From the NCBI RefSeq assembly GCF_003234365.2, contig NZ_CP126260.1:2976001-3040000 (forward strand): 64,000 nt of DNA. Reading direction: 5' to 3'. This document shows positions 25,943-34,511 of this stretch, one piece after another; the first letter of the stretch is position 1, and every line of letters starts with the position of its first letter. Below the pieces are notes generated by a model. The model was not told where the DNA came from. It made no database searches and was given only the letters and a program-made list of their open reading frames with translations. The position numbers were made by a program, and so were the translations under genes. This stretch comes from Curtobacterium sp. MCJR17_020 (lineage in GTDB: Bacteria > Actinomycetota > Actinomycetes > Actinomycetales > Microbacteriaceae).

Positions 25943-25954
25943 GTGAGCGCTCAC
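25943..25954. promoter_or_regulatory. LacI-type operator GTGAGCGCTCAC (importer side)
   Basis: The second copy, 81 bp from the first. It overlaps the TAATGT -10-like box, the same architecture as at 5322-5340, so repression by the same protein is likely. Confidence 0.8.
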
Positions 25955-26074
25955 GGAGCACCGACCCACGGCTCTCGTGCACGGAGCAGCAGTGTTCCGC
26001 GAACGGAGCAGCGATGCTCCGGCGGGAGCACCGACCCTGCTCCCGAGCCCGGCCCATCCCGATGGAGTGATGCC

Positions 26075-27430
26075 ATGCCGAACCGCCCAGCAACACCCGC
26101 GTCGCGCCTCTCGCGCCGCGGCTTCCTCGCCGCAGGAGCGGCGGCCGCGACGGTCCTGCCGCTCGCCGCGTGCTCGAGCCCGATCGCAGCCGGCCTGGCC
26201 GGCAGTGCCCTCAACCCCGAGACGCTCGTCTTCTGGAACCTCTTCGGCGGCGGTGACGGCCTCCGCATGCAGGCGATGGAGGACGGCTACGCGAAGCAGC
26301 ACGGCGGATCGAGCTCGCTGCAGGCCACCACGTTCGCGTGGGGCAACCCGTACTACTCGAAGCTGACACTGGCCACCGTCGGGAACAAGCCGCCGGACGT
26401 CGCGGTCGCCCACCTGACCCGGGCGAAGCCGCTGTGGGACGGCGACCTGCTCGACCCGATCACGTCCGAGGACCTGGCGAGCGTCGGCCTCAGCGCCGCC
26501 GACTTCAACCAGAAAGCGTGGACGGCGCAGAAGACCGACGGCAACAACATCGCCATCCCGCTCGACACCCACCCCTTCGTGCTCTTCTACAACGTTGACG
26601 TGTGCAAGAAGGCGGGCCTGCTCGACAGCGACGGCAACCTCAAGGACCTGTCCGGCATGGACACGTTCGAGAGTGCCCTCGCCGCGGTCGCGAAGGTCAC
26701 CGGCGGCACCGCGCTCAACGTCGCCAACGTCGTGCCGGAGACCGCCACCCCCTGGCGCTTCTTCTGGACGATGTACAACCAGATCAACGACGCGACCCCC
26801 TTCATCAGCGACGGCGGCGCGAAGCTCACCGTCAACGAGGACGCCTACAACGAGGTCACCAGCCGCACCCAGAAGTGGGTCAAGCAGGGCTGGATGAACA
26901 AGGCGCTCGACTACGCCACGGCGCAGTCCCTGATGTTCGACGGCAAGGCCGGCTTCTTCATGCAGGGCGAGTGGGAGATCAGCACGGCGCAGTCCATCAA
27001 GGGACTGAAGTTCGGCATGGCCCCGATCCCGCAGCTGTACGACAAGCCCGCGACGCAGGCGGACTCGCACACCTTCGTGCTGCCGAAGAAGGACCGCACG
27101 CCGGAGCAGCGCAAGCAGCACATGCTCTTCATCAAGCAGATGCTCGAGCAGAGCCTGACCTGGGCCGAGGGCGGGCACGTCCCCGCCTACATCCCGACCT
27201 TCGACAGCAGCGCCTACAAGGAGCTCAAGCCCCAGTCGAACTACGCGGCCGCAGCCGAGACCGCCGTGTTCGACGACCCCGCCTGGTACGGCGGCTCCGG
27301 CTCGACCTTCGAGGGCACCGTCGGCGCCCAGCTGGCACTCGTGCAGCAGGGCAGCTCGTCGCCCGCACAGGCGCTCAGTGCCATCAAGTCGCAGCTCGCG
27401 ACCTACCTGAACACCCCGAGCCCCCTGTGA
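26075..27430 (+). CDS. CUT1 sugar ABC transporter substrate-binding lipoprotein
   Basis: A 451-residue family 1 solute-binding lipoprotein. The N-terminus carries a Tat-like motif (LSRRGFLAAG) followed by the lipobox PLAAC. ATG 26075 is supported by GGAG about 8 bases upstream. The mature part includes TLVFWNLFGGGDG, DVAVAHLTRAKPLWDG and FFMQGEWEIS, typical of CUT1 binding proteins for plant oligosaccharides. It leads an operon with two permease genes and is divergent from the GH51 arabinofuranosidase gene, so arabino-oligosaccharides are the likely cargo. Repression by a LacI protein is indicated by the operator on its promoter. Confidence 0.9.
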   Translation: MPNRPATPASRLSRRGFLAAGAAAATVLPLAACSSPIAAGLAGSALNPETLVFWNLFGGGDGLRMQAMEDGYAKQHGGSSSLQATTFAWGNPYYSKLTLATVGNKPPDVAVAHLTRAKPLWDGDLLDPITSEDLASVGLSAADFNQKAWTAQKTDGNNIAIPLDTHPFVLFYNVDVCKKAGLLDSDGNLKDLSGMDTFESALAAVAKVTGGTALNVANVVPETATPWRFFWTMYNQINDATPFISDGGAKLTVNEDAYNEVTSRTQKWVKQGWMNKALDYATAQSLMFDGKAGFFMQGEWEISTAQSIKGLKFGMAPIPQLYDKPATQADSHTFVLPKKDRTPEQRKQHMLFIKQMLEQSLTWAEGGHVPAYIPTFDSSAYKELKPQSNYAAAAETAVFDDPAWYGGSGSTFEGTVGAQLALVQQGSSSPAQALSAIKSQLATYLNTPSPL

Positions 27431-27505
27431 CCGGGCACGCGACCACCGGGCATGCACCTGCCCGGCACGTGAACGCCGTGAACACCGCGCGAAAGGCACG
27501 ATGAC

Positions 27506-28477
27506 GTGACCACAGCACCTGTCCTCGACCGGCCCACGGACGCTGCCACCGCGTCGCGTCCGCGCCGGAACCGCACCTACGGCACCAGCCTCACCCGTGG
27601 CCAGGGCCGCAGTGGCTGGCTCTTCCTCGCCCCGTTCGGCCTGTTCTACGCGGCCTTCCTGCTCGGCCCGACGGTCTGGATGATCGTCTCGAGCTTCTTC
27701 AACACCTCGACCGTCCGCACGGGCCTCGGCAGCTTCGCCGGGTTCGCGAACTACGCCGAGATGCTCGGACGCTCCGACTTCTGGTCGTCGCTCTGGCACA
27801 CGCTGCAGTTCACGCTGTACACGACGCCGCCGCTCGTCATCCTGGCGTTCGTCTTCGCCGTGCTGACGAACCGGATGAACCGCGGCCAGTGGTTCTTCCG
27901 ACTGGCGTTCTTCCTGCCGTTCATCCTGCCGTCCGCGACGATCTCGCTCATCTGGGTGTTCATCTTCACGCCGGCGACCGGCCTGTGGGCGAGCATGCAG
28001 TCGGCCATCGGCCTCACCCCGGGCTCCGGCATGCTGTCCAGCCCGAACACCGCGATGATCGGTGTCGCGATCGCCACCGTCTGGTGGACCCTCGGCTTCA
28101 ACTTCGTGCTCTACCTGGCCGGCCTGCAGGAGATCCCGCGCGAACTGTACGAGGCGGCCGCCGTCGACGGTGCGTCGAACTGGCAGCAGATCAAGTCGAT
28201 CACGCTGCCGCTGCTCGGCCGCACCACGACGCTGGTCATCCTGTTGCAGATCATCGCGAGCCTGAAGATCTTCGACCAGGTGTACCTGATGACGAACGGC
28301 GGACCGGGCATCTCCACCCAGGTCTCGCTGCAGCTCATCACGGGTGTCGGCTTCACCGACAACCGACTCGGTGCCGCCTCGGCAGCGTCGGTGCTCCTGT
28401 TCATCGTGATCGTCGCGATCGCGGTCATCCGGCAGCTCGTCGAGCGCGCTGCCGCCAAGCGAGAGATCGGGGCCTGA
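27506..28477 (+). CDS. CUT1 sugar ABC transporter permease (MalF-like)
   Basis: A 323-residue membrane subunit starting at GTG 27506, with GAAAGG upstream. Six helices follow a basic tail. The EAA loop is LYEAAAVDGASNWQQIKSITLPLL, and MTNGGPGISTQ follows in the usual place. It pairs with the next permease and the upstream lipoprotein. As in the other loci, no ATPase is encoded nearby. Confidence 0.92.
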   Translation: MTTAPVLDRPTDAATASRPRRNRTYGTSLTRGQGRSGWLFLAPFGLFYAAFLLGPTVWMIVSSFFNTSTVRTGLGSFAGFANYAEMLGRSDFWSSLWHTLQFTLYTTPPLVILAFVFAVLTNRMNRGQWFFRLAFFLPFILPSATISLIWVFIFTPATGLWASMQSAIGLTPGSGMLSSPNTAMIGVAIATVWWTLGFNFVLYLAGLQEIPRELYEAAAVDGASNWQQIKSITLPLLGRTTTLVILLQIIASLKIFDQVYLMTNGGPGISTQVSLQLITGVGFTDNRLGAASAASVLLFIVIVAIAVIRQLVERAAAKREIGA

Positions 28478-28478
28478 C

Positions 28479-29393
28479 ATGACCGCCACCGAGAGCATCA
28501 CCACCGGCCGCGCCAAGCTCCGCACCGGCGTCTCGGCCGCCGCCCCCGCGAACGCCGCCAAGATCGGCGTCTCCGGCAAGGGCTTCAACCTGGTCGCCGG
28601 GATCATCCTGATCGTCTTCGCGATCATCTGGCTCATCCCCAGCCTGTTCGCCCTGAAGACGTCGCTGTCCGACAACGGCGTCGCCGCCCTCGGCGCGAAC
28701 TCGATCCTGTCGAACTGGAACCCGACGCTGCACTCGTACGCGTCGCTGTTCCAGGCTGGCGACATCTGGAACTGGTACCTCGCCAGCGCCATCACGAGCG
28801 TCATCACGGCCGTCCTGACGGTCATGTTCGCCTCGATGGCGGCGTTCGCGCTGTCCCGCCTGGTGTTCCGCGGTCGGAACATCGCGTTCCTGCTCATCAT
28901 CCTCGGCATCATGATCCCGACACAGGTCCTGATCATCCCGATCTTCCAGGAGCTCAACGCCGTCGGCCTGCTGAACACCTACTGGTCGGTCATCTTCCCG
29001 CAGGTGCCCGCCGTGATCGCGGTGTTCATCTTCAAGCAGTTCTTCGACGGGATCCCGAAGGAGCTGGAGGAAGCGGCACGCATCGACGGTGCCAACATCT
29101 GGAAGATCTACTGGTCGGTCATCCTGCCGCTGTCGCGTCCGGTGATCGCCGCGGTGACGATCCTGACCTTCGTCGGTGTCTGGAACAACCTGCTGCTGCC
29201 GCTGTTCGTGCTGTCGAACCCGGACCTCATGACGATCCCGGTCGGGCTCGCCACGGTCCAGGGCAGCTTCGGTCAGCGCTACGCGGACATCCAGGCCGGA
29301 GCGATCCTGGCGGCGTTGCCGCTGATCATCCTCTACCTGATCTTCCAGCGGCAGATCGTGGAGGGCGTGACGGGTTCCGGCCTCAAGGGCTGA
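28479..29393 (+). CDS. CUT1 sugar ABC transporter permease (MalG-like)
   Basis: A 304-residue membrane subunit starting one base after the previous stop. The EAA loop is LEEAARIDGANIWKIYWSVILPL, and the C-terminal GVTGSGLKG is the common MalG-type ending. It completes the GH51-linked importer operon, which ends at a perfect 48-bp palindrome 11 bases downstream. Confidence 0.92.
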   Translation: MTATESITTGRAKLRTGVSAAAPANAAKIGVSGKGFNLVAGIILIVFAIIWLIPSLFALKTSLSDNGVAALGANSILSNWNPTLHSYASLFQAGDIWNWYLASAITSVITAVLTVMFASMAAFALSRLVFRGRNIAFLLIILGIMIPTQVLIIPIFQELNAVGLLNTYWSVIFPQVPAVIAVFIFKQFFDGIPKELEEAARIDGANIWKIYWSVILPLSRPVIAAVTILTFVGVWNNLLLPLFVLSNPDLMTIPVGLATVQGSFGQRYADIQAGAILAALPLIILYLIFQRQIVEGVTGSGLKG

Positions 29394-29404
29394 CGCCACC
29401 CCAC

Positions 29405-29452
29405 GACGGACGGGAGGCCCGGTGCCAGCTGGCACCGGGCCTCCCGTCCGTC
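29405..29452. terminator. family A perfect 48-bp palindrome
   Basis: A 22-bp arm, an AGCT centre and the exact complement make every base of 29405-29452 symmetrical. It sits between the convergent importer operon and the siderophore-interacting gene and can end transcription from both. It is the most perfect member of the family with the GACGGGAGGC arm. Confidence 0.88.
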
Positions 29453-29513
29453 GGTCGGTCGCGTCTCGGGCGTACCAGGCATCGCAGGCGCCAGGGGAAG
29501 AAACGGGCGCCGC

Positions 29514-30353
29514 TCAGGCGGAGACGGACTCCTTGGCCTCGTGCTTCCAGAAGCCGGAGAACGTGATGCGCGCCTTCGGCAGACCCGCACGGTGCAGGTG
29601 CCGGCGGCCCTCGGTGGCGAGGGTCGACTCGCCGACCACGAAGGCGTACCCGCGGTCGTCGACGGGCACGTGCCGCTGCAGTTCGGCGAGCGCGGCGCGG
29701 CCCGGGACGGCGTGGTGGTCGACCTCGTCGCGGACGATCCACGTGACCGTGACCCCGGCCGGTGCGTCGATCTCGCGGACGTCGCCGGCGGTGGGGACCT
29801 CTTGGATGATGCGTCCGACCGCGTTCCGGGGCAGCGACGCGGCGATGCCGAGCACACCGGGCAGGCCGGTCTCCTCGGCCGCGATCACGATCTCGCTGGT
29901 GTCGTCCGGGCAGTCAAAGATGCAGCCCTGGTCGAGCATCGCCAGCTGGTCGCCGGGGCGTGCACCGCAGGCCCAGATCGCGGCACGGCCCTCGGGCTCG
30001 CCGTCGGCGTCGGTGTGCACGACGAAGTCGATGTCCATCTCGGCGGTGCCGTCGGGCATCGGGCGGAACGCGGCGACGGTGTAGTTCGCGCAGTGCGGGC
30101 GGACGTCCTCGGGGATGGCCAGGAACGTCGGCCACCACTTCTTGCCGTCGAGGTCCGGCATCCGGAACGCGTCCTGGTCCGGCCGCCCGGTGAACAGGCG
30201 GAACCAATGGTCGAAGCCGAGGAACGGGAACTCGTGCAGGTCGTCGCCGGTGACGGTGACACGCTGCATCGACGGCGTCGTGCGCTCGGTGCGCAGGACC
30301 CGGGCACGGAAGAGCCGGGGATTCTCGGGCAGGAGCCGCGGAGTCTTCGCCAT
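29514..30353 (-). CDS. siderophore-interacting FAD-binding protein
   Basis: A 279-residue protein of the SIP/ViuB family, which reduces ferric siderophores in the cytoplasm using FAD and NAD(P)H to free the iron. The N-terminal FAD-binding barrel includes MQRVTVTGDDLHEFP and the NYTVAAFRP motif. The C-terminal nucleotide-binding part has IVIAAEETGLPG and FVVGEST, and the end TFSGFWKHEAKES is typical. The start codon lies inside an iron box shared with the divergent permease operon, so expression should rise under iron limitation and the transcript may be leaderless. Confidence 0.93.
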   Translation of the reverse strand: MAKTPRLLPENPRLFRARVLRTERTTPSMQRVTVTGDDLHEFPFLGFDHWFRLFTGRPDQDAFRMPDLDGKKWWPTFLAIPEDVRPHCANYTVAAFRPMPDGTAEMDIDFVVHTDADGEPEGRAAIWACGARPGDQLAMLDQGCIFDCPDDTSEIVIAAEETGLPGVLGIAASLPRNAVGRIIQEVPTAGDVREIDAPAGVTVTWIVRDEVDHHAVPGRAALAELQRHVPVDDRGYAFVVGESTLATEGRRHLHRAGLPKARITFSGFWKHEAKESVSA

Positions 30354-30371
30354 GAGGCAAGGCTAACCTAA
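30353..30371. promoter_or_regulatory. iron box (DtxR/IdeR-type) between siderophore genes
   Basis: TGAGGCAAGGCTAACCTAA matches the 19-bp DtxR/IdeR consensus (TWAGGTWAGSCTWACCTWA) at 17 positions. It spans the whole gap between the divergent SIP and permease start codons and overlaps the SIP ATG. Confidence 0.8.
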
Positions 30372-30372
30372 G

Positions 30373-31461
30373 ATGTTCTCCGTGCCAGCCCCCTCCCCCG
30401 CCCTGGCTTCCGTCTCGGAGGCCCGCGTCACCGATGCGTCCGCCGCACTCGGCGTCCACCGCACCGCCGTCCGTCGCCGCGTCCTGGTGATCGCCGGACT
30501 GGTCGTCGTGCTGGTCCTGGTGGCGGTCGCGAGCATGCTCCTCGGCAGCAACCGGATCGGCGTCGACCGGGTGCTCGACGGCCTGTTCCGGACCGGGTCG
30601 ACCACCGATGAGGCGATCGTCTGGGGCTCCCGGGTCCCGCGCACGCTCATCGGTGCCGCGGTCGGTGCGGCCCTGGGGATCGCGGGGCTCCTGATGCAGG
30701 GGCACACGCGCAACCCGCTCGCCGACCCCGGACTGTTCGGGGTCTCGTCGGGCGCCGGGCTCGCCGTCGTCCTCGGCGTCTACGTGTTCGGGGTCACGAG
30801 CACCGGCGCGACGGTCTGGTTCGCACTCGGCGGCGCGCTGGTCGCGAGCGTCGTGGTGTTCTCGGTGACCATCGCGGGCAGCGGGACGGCCAGCCCGGTC
30901 CCCCTCGCGCTCGCGGGTGCCGCCGTCTCGGCCCTGCTGGGCGCGCTGACCTCGTTCGTCGTCCTGACCGACCAGGACTCGCTCGACGCGTACCGGCTGT
31001 GGGTCGTCGGCTCCCTCGCCGCACGGCAGCTCGACATCCTCGGGGCAGTGTGGCCGTTCCTGGTCGCCGGGCTGGTGCTCGCGATCCTGAACGTCCGTGC
31101 CCTCGACGCACTCGGGGTCGGCTCGGACCTGGCCAAGGGCCTGGGCGAGAACGTGCTCGTCGCGCGGCTCGTCGGGCTCGGGGCCATCACGTTGCTCGCA
31201 GCCGGAGCGACCGCCGCCGCCGGGCCGATCGGGTTCGTCGGCCTGACGGTGCCGCACGTCGCCCGGGCCCTCGTCGGCACCGGGCACCGGTGGACGCTGC
31301 CGGTCTCCGGGCTCGTCGGAGCGGCGCTCGTGCTGCTCGCCGACGTCGTCGGACGCCTGATCGGCGGGTTCTCGGAGGTCGAGGTCGGCATCGTCCTGGC
31401 CGTCATCGGCGGCCCCGTCTTCGTCGCCGTCGCCCGTCGCCGATCGCTGGTGTCCCTGTGA
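30373..31461 (+). CDS. FecCD-type iron-siderophore ABC permease
   Basis: A 362-residue permease with about ten helices, of the FecCD/BtuC family. Family marks include SRVPRTLIGAAVGAALGIAGLLMQGHTRNPLADPGLFGVSSGAGLA and AGPIGFVGLTVPHVAR. ATG 30373 directly follows the iron box without a ribosome-binding site; GTG 30382 is the only near alternative. A leaderless mRNA is therefore likely. It forms a heterodimer with the next gene's product. Confidence 0.9.
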   Translation: MFSVPAPSPALASVSEARVTDASAALGVHRTAVRRRVLVIAGLVVVLVLVAVASMLLGSNRIGVDRVLDGLFRTGSTTDEAIVWGSRVPRTLIGAAVGAALGIAGLLMQGHTRNPLADPGLFGVSSGAGLAVVLGVYVFGVTSTGATVWFALGGALVASVVVFSVTIAGSGTASPVPLALAGAAVSALLGALTSFVVLTDQDSLDAYRLWVVGSLAARQLDILGAVWPFLVAGLVLAILNVRALDALGVGSDLAKGLGENVLVARLVGLGAITLLAAGATAAAGPIGFVGLTVPHVARALVGTGHRWTLPVSGLVGAALVLLADVVGRLIGGFSEVEVGIVLAVIGGPVFVAVARRRSLVSL

Positions 31462-32534
31462 CGGGCGCAGCGGTCCGTGCGCCCGGCCGGACCGGGGTCC
31501 GCATCGGTCCGATCGGCCTCGCCTGGCGCCCGCGCGTGTTCTGGTACACGGCCGCCTCGCTCGGTCTGGTCCTGGTGCTCGTCGTCCTCGGTGTCGCGAT
31601 CGGCTCGACCTGGATCGCCCCGGGCATCGTGCTCCGCTCCCTGGTCGGGCTCGAGACCGGCCCGGACGGCTTCATCATCACCACGCTCCGACTGCCCCGT
31701 GTCCTCACCGGAGCGCTCGTCGGGCTGACCCTCGGCATCGCCGGCGCACTGACCCAGACCTTCACGCGGAACCCCCTCGGCACCCCGGACATCATCGGCG
31801 TGACGTCGGGCGCGAGCGTCGGCGCCGTGGCGGCCATCGTGCTCGGCGGGGGCACGTACTCGGTGTCCTCGATCGTGCTCAGCGGCGGGATCCCGGTGGC
31901 CGCGACGATCGGTGCGCTCGTCGCCGCCGCCGTCGTGTACGGGCTCGGTTGGCGCGGCGGGGTGCAGAGCTACCGGCTCATCCTGGTCGGCATCGGTGTG
32001 AGCGCGACCCTCGACGCCGTGACGAGCTACCTGCTCGTCCGCGCCAAGATCACCATCGCGACCGCCGCGTCGCAGTGGCTCGTCGGCAGCCTGTCGAGCA
32101 CCTCGTGGTCGAGCGTCTGGCCACTGCTGATCGTCGCCGCGGTCGCGGTGCCGATCGCCCTGGCGACGAGTGCGGCGCTCGGCATCGGACAGCTCGGTGA
32201 CGAGGTCGCGACCGGGGTGGGGCTCGCCGTCCAACGACACCGCCTGCTCGTGATCGCCCTGGCCGTCGTGCTCACCGCCGCCGCCGTCGCCGCCGCTGGA
32301 CCGGTCGGCTTCGTCGCGTTCGTGGTGCCGCAGGTCGGACTCCGGCTGGCCGGGACGAACCGGCCACCGCTGCTGCTCGCCGGTCTGCTCGGCGCCGCGC
32401 TGGTCCTCGCGGCGGACCTGCTGTCCCGATCGGCGTTCCCGTGGCAGGTGCCCGTCGGCATCATCACGACCGTGATCGGCGCCCCGTACCTGATCTGGCT
32501 CCTCATCCGTCACCGCAAGGAGATGTCCCGATGA
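31458..32534 (+). CDS. FecCD-type iron-siderophore ABC permease (second subunit)
   Basis: A 358-residue permease starting at GTG 31458, overlapping the previous stop by 4 bases (GTGA). It contains TLRLPRVLTGALVGLTLGIAGALTQTFTRNPLGTPDIIGVTSGAS and AGPVGFVAFVVPQVGLRLAG, matching the partner permease. A short cytoplasmic N-terminal extension of about 25 residues precedes the first helix. Confidence 0.92.
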   Translation: MTGAAVRAPGRTGVRIGPIGLAWRPRVFWYTAASLGLVLVLVVLGVAIGSTWIAPGIVLRSLVGLETGPDGFIITTLRLPRVLTGALVGLTLGIAGALTQTFTRNPLGTPDIIGVTSGASVGAVAAIVLGGGTYSVSSIVLSGGIPVAATIGALVAAAVVYGLGWRGGVQSYRLILVGIGVSATLDAVTSYLLVRAKITIATAASQWLVGSLSSTSWSSVWPLLIVAAVAVPIALATSAALGIGQLGDEVATGVGLAVQRHRLLVIALAVVLTAAAVAAAGPVGFVAFVVPQVGLRLAGTNRPPLLLAGLLGAALVLAADLLSRSAFPWQVPVGIITTVIGAPYLIWLLIRHRKEMSR

Positions 32535-33391
32535 TGACACCCCCGTCCACCCCGGTCCTCGAAGCCCGCAGCCTGTCCGTCGGCTACGACCGGCACCCCG
32601 TGCTGACCGATCTCGACCTGCGCGTCGAGCGCGGCACCGTGACGACGTTCCTCGGCGCGAACGGCTGCGGCAAGTCGACCCTGCTCAAGGCCTTCGGGCG
32701 AGTGCTGAAGCCGCAGTCCGGCGAGGTCCTGCTCGACGGCGCCCCGATCCGCAAGGAACCGAACCGCCAGGTCGCCCGGAAGCTCGCGATCCTGCCGCAG
32801 TCCCCCGTCGCCCCCGCCGGCACGAGCGTGCTCGACCTGGTGATGCGCGGCCGCAACCCGCACCAGTCGTGGGCGAAGCCGTGGACCGCGGACGACGCCG
32901 ACGTCGCCGAGCAGGCCATCGCGGCGACCGGCCTGACCGACGTCGCCCACCGCGACGTCGCGAGCCTGTCGGGTGGCCAGCGACAGCGTGCATGGATCGC
33001 CCTGGTGGTGGCGCAGCAGGCCGACACGTTGCTGCTCGACGAACCGACGACCTACCTGGACCTCGCGCACCAGCTCGAGGTCCTGCGCCTGGTGCGCCGA
33101 CTCAACCGCGAGCAGGGTTCCACCATCGTGATGGTCCTGCACGACCTGTCGCTCGCGGCCCGGTTCTCCGACCGGCTCGTCGTGCTGCACGACGGCGGGG
33201 TCGCTGCCGACGGCGCACCGCACGAGGTACTGACCCCCGCGTTGCTCGAGCACGCCTTCGGGCTGCACGCGCGCGTGTTCCCGGACCCCGTGACCGGCGC
33301 CCCGATGATCGTGCCCGAGGCCGACGAGCACGACACGTCGCTGCACCTCGAACGCGACATCGCGCTGGCGACGGCGGCAGACTTAGGTTAG
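32531..33391 (+). CDS. iron-siderophore ABC transporter ATP-binding protein (FecE/FepC-like)
   Basis: A 286-residue ATPase with Walker A GANGCGKST, the signature LSGGQRQRAWIA, Walker B LLLDEPTTYLD and switch histidine in VLHDLS. It overlaps the permease stop by ATGA; AAGGAG lies 7 bases upstream of ATG 32531. It powers the FecCD permease pair. Confidence 0.93.
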   Translation: MMTPPSTPVLEARSLSVGYDRHPVLTDLDLRVERGTVTTFLGANGCGKSTLLKAFGRVLKPQSGEVLLDGAPIRKEPNRQVARKLAILPQSPVAPAGTSVLDLVMRGRNPHQSWAKPWTADDADVAEQAIAATGLTDVAHRDVASLSGGQRQRAWIALVVAQQADTLLLDEPTTYLDLAHQLEVLRLVRRLNREQGSTIVMVLHDLSLAARFSDRLVVLHDGGVAADGAPHEVLTPALLEHAFGLHARVFPDPVTGAPMIVPEADEHDTSLHLERDIALATAADLG

Positions 33392-33401
33392 CCTCTCCTA
33401 A
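33383..33401. promoter_or_regulatory. iron box (DtxR/IdeR-type) upstream of the siderophore-binding lipoprotein
   Basis: TTAGGTTAGCCTCTCCTAA matches the 19-bp consensus at 17 positions, with a perfect left half. It overlaps the last codons of the ATPase gene and ends one base before the GTG of the binding-protein gene, giving that gene its own iron-controlled promoter. Confidence 0.8.
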
Positions 33402-33402
33402 C

Positions 33403-34413
33403 GTGAAGCTCTCCCGACGCGGCTCCCTCCGAGCCACTCTCCTGACCTCCGTGGCCGTCTCGGCCCTCCTCCTCGCCGGCTGCTCGAGCACCGACTCGAA
33501 CGACTCCGACGGTGACACCGCGGCGTCGAAGGCCTGGTCCTACGAGGACGCCACCGGCACGACCGTCAAGGTCGACCACACGCCGAAGCGCGTCGTCGTG
33601 CTGAACGACATCGCGATCTCGTTCATCGAGTACGGCCTGAAGCCGGTCGGCACCTTCGGCCAGCTGACCATGGCGAAGGACGCCCGCTTCGATGACCTGG
33701 ACACCGACGGCATCACGCAGCTCGGCACCGGGTACGGCGACATCGACCTCGAGAAGCTCGCCGCGCTGAAGCCCGACCTGGTCGTGACCTCGGTCTACCC
33801 GACCGACGAGAAGGGCACGCTCGACGACACGCAGCCCGGCTACGGCTTCAAGGACAACGAGCAGGAGAAGCAGATCGAGGCCATCGCGCCGGTCGTCCAG
33901 GTCAAGTGGGGCGGCAAGGGCGAGGACGTCATCGAGAAGATCGCTGACCTGAGCGAGTCCCTCGGTGCCAAGGAGTCGACGATCGAGGCCGCCGAGAAGC
34001 GCTTCGACACCGCCGGCGACGAGCTCGAGAAGGTCGCGAAGGAGCAGGACCTGTCGGTCGTCTCCATGTACGCCGACGGTGACGGCGCCTACGTCACGCG
34101 CCCGACCGACGAGCCGCTGCTGCAGATGTACTCGTCGTTCGGCGTCGACTTCGTGAACCCGAAGCCGAAGGGCTTCTACTGGGGCATCTACTCGTGGGAG
34201 AACGCGGGCCAGATCAAGGCCGACGTCCTGCTGCTGTCGCAGCAGGGCTACCAGGTCGCGGACCTCGAGAAGCAGCCGACCTTCGCCGACAACGCGGCGC
34301 TCGAGGCCGGCCAGGTGCACAGCTTCACGTTCCCGGCGCTCGACTACGCCTCGCAGGCCGGCTACATGACGGAGCTGGCGGGCTGGCTCGAGGACAGCAA
34401 GAAGCTGTCCTAG
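33403..34413 (+). CDS. iron-siderophore substrate-binding lipoprotein
   Basis: A 336-residue class III binding protein of the FecB/FhuD type. The signal peptide begins MKLSRRGSLRATLL (GTG start at 33403) and ends in the lipobox LLAGC. The mature protein has VVVLNDIAISFIEYGLKPVG and LAALKPDLVVTS, typical of siderophore-binding folds, plus a long Lys/Glu-rich connecting helix. There is no ribosome-binding site between iron box and GTG, suggesting leaderless translation. It delivers ferric siderophore to the FecCD permeases. Confidence 0.92.
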   Translation: MKLSRRGSLRATLLTSVAVSALLLAGCSSTDSNDSDGDTAASKAWSYEDATGTTVKVDHTPKRVVVLNDIAISFIEYGLKPVGTFGQLTMAKDARFDDLDTDGITQLGTGYGDIDLEKLAALKPDLVVTSVYPTDEKGTLDDTQPGYGFKDNEQEKQIEAIAPVVQVKWGGKGEDVIEKIADLSESLGAKESTIEAAEKRFDTAGDELEKVAKEQDLSVVSMYADGDGAYVTRPTDEPLLQMYSSFGVDFVNPKPKGFYWGIYSWENAGQIKADVLLLSQQGYQVADLEKQPTFADNAALEAGQVHSFTFPALDYASQAGYMTELAGWLEDSKKLS

Positions 34414-34428
34414 GACGCAATCAGAAAG

Positions 34429-34472
34429 CAGACGGGAGGCCCGTTGCCAGCTGGCAACGGGCCTCCCGTCTG
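34429..34472. terminator. family A perfect 44-bp palindrome
   Basis: A 20-bp arm containing GACGGGAGGCCCGTTGCC, an AGCT centre and its exact complement. It lies between the convergent siderophore-binding gene and the penicillin-binding protein gene. Compared with the 29405 copy, an inner G:C pair is replaced by a compensating T:A change, which keeps the stem intact. Confidence 0.87.
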
Positions 34473-34511
34473 TCCTATGGTGCGTCTCGGGCATGTGACC
34501 CGCTGCTGTCG

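Larger units (their letters stand above)
25767..26074. promoter_or_regulatory. divergent regulatory region of the GH51 and importer genes
   Basis: This 308-base gene-free stretch holds two copies of the operator core GTGAGCGCTCAC (listed separately) and a probable -10 box TAATGT at 25939-25944 overlapping the second copy. A leader of about 125 bases before the SBP start has repeated GGAGCA motifs: GGAGCACCGACCC occurs at 25955-25967 and 26025-26037, and GGAGCA-GCGA-TGCTCC at 26005-26020 forms a small hairpin. Confidence 0.6.
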
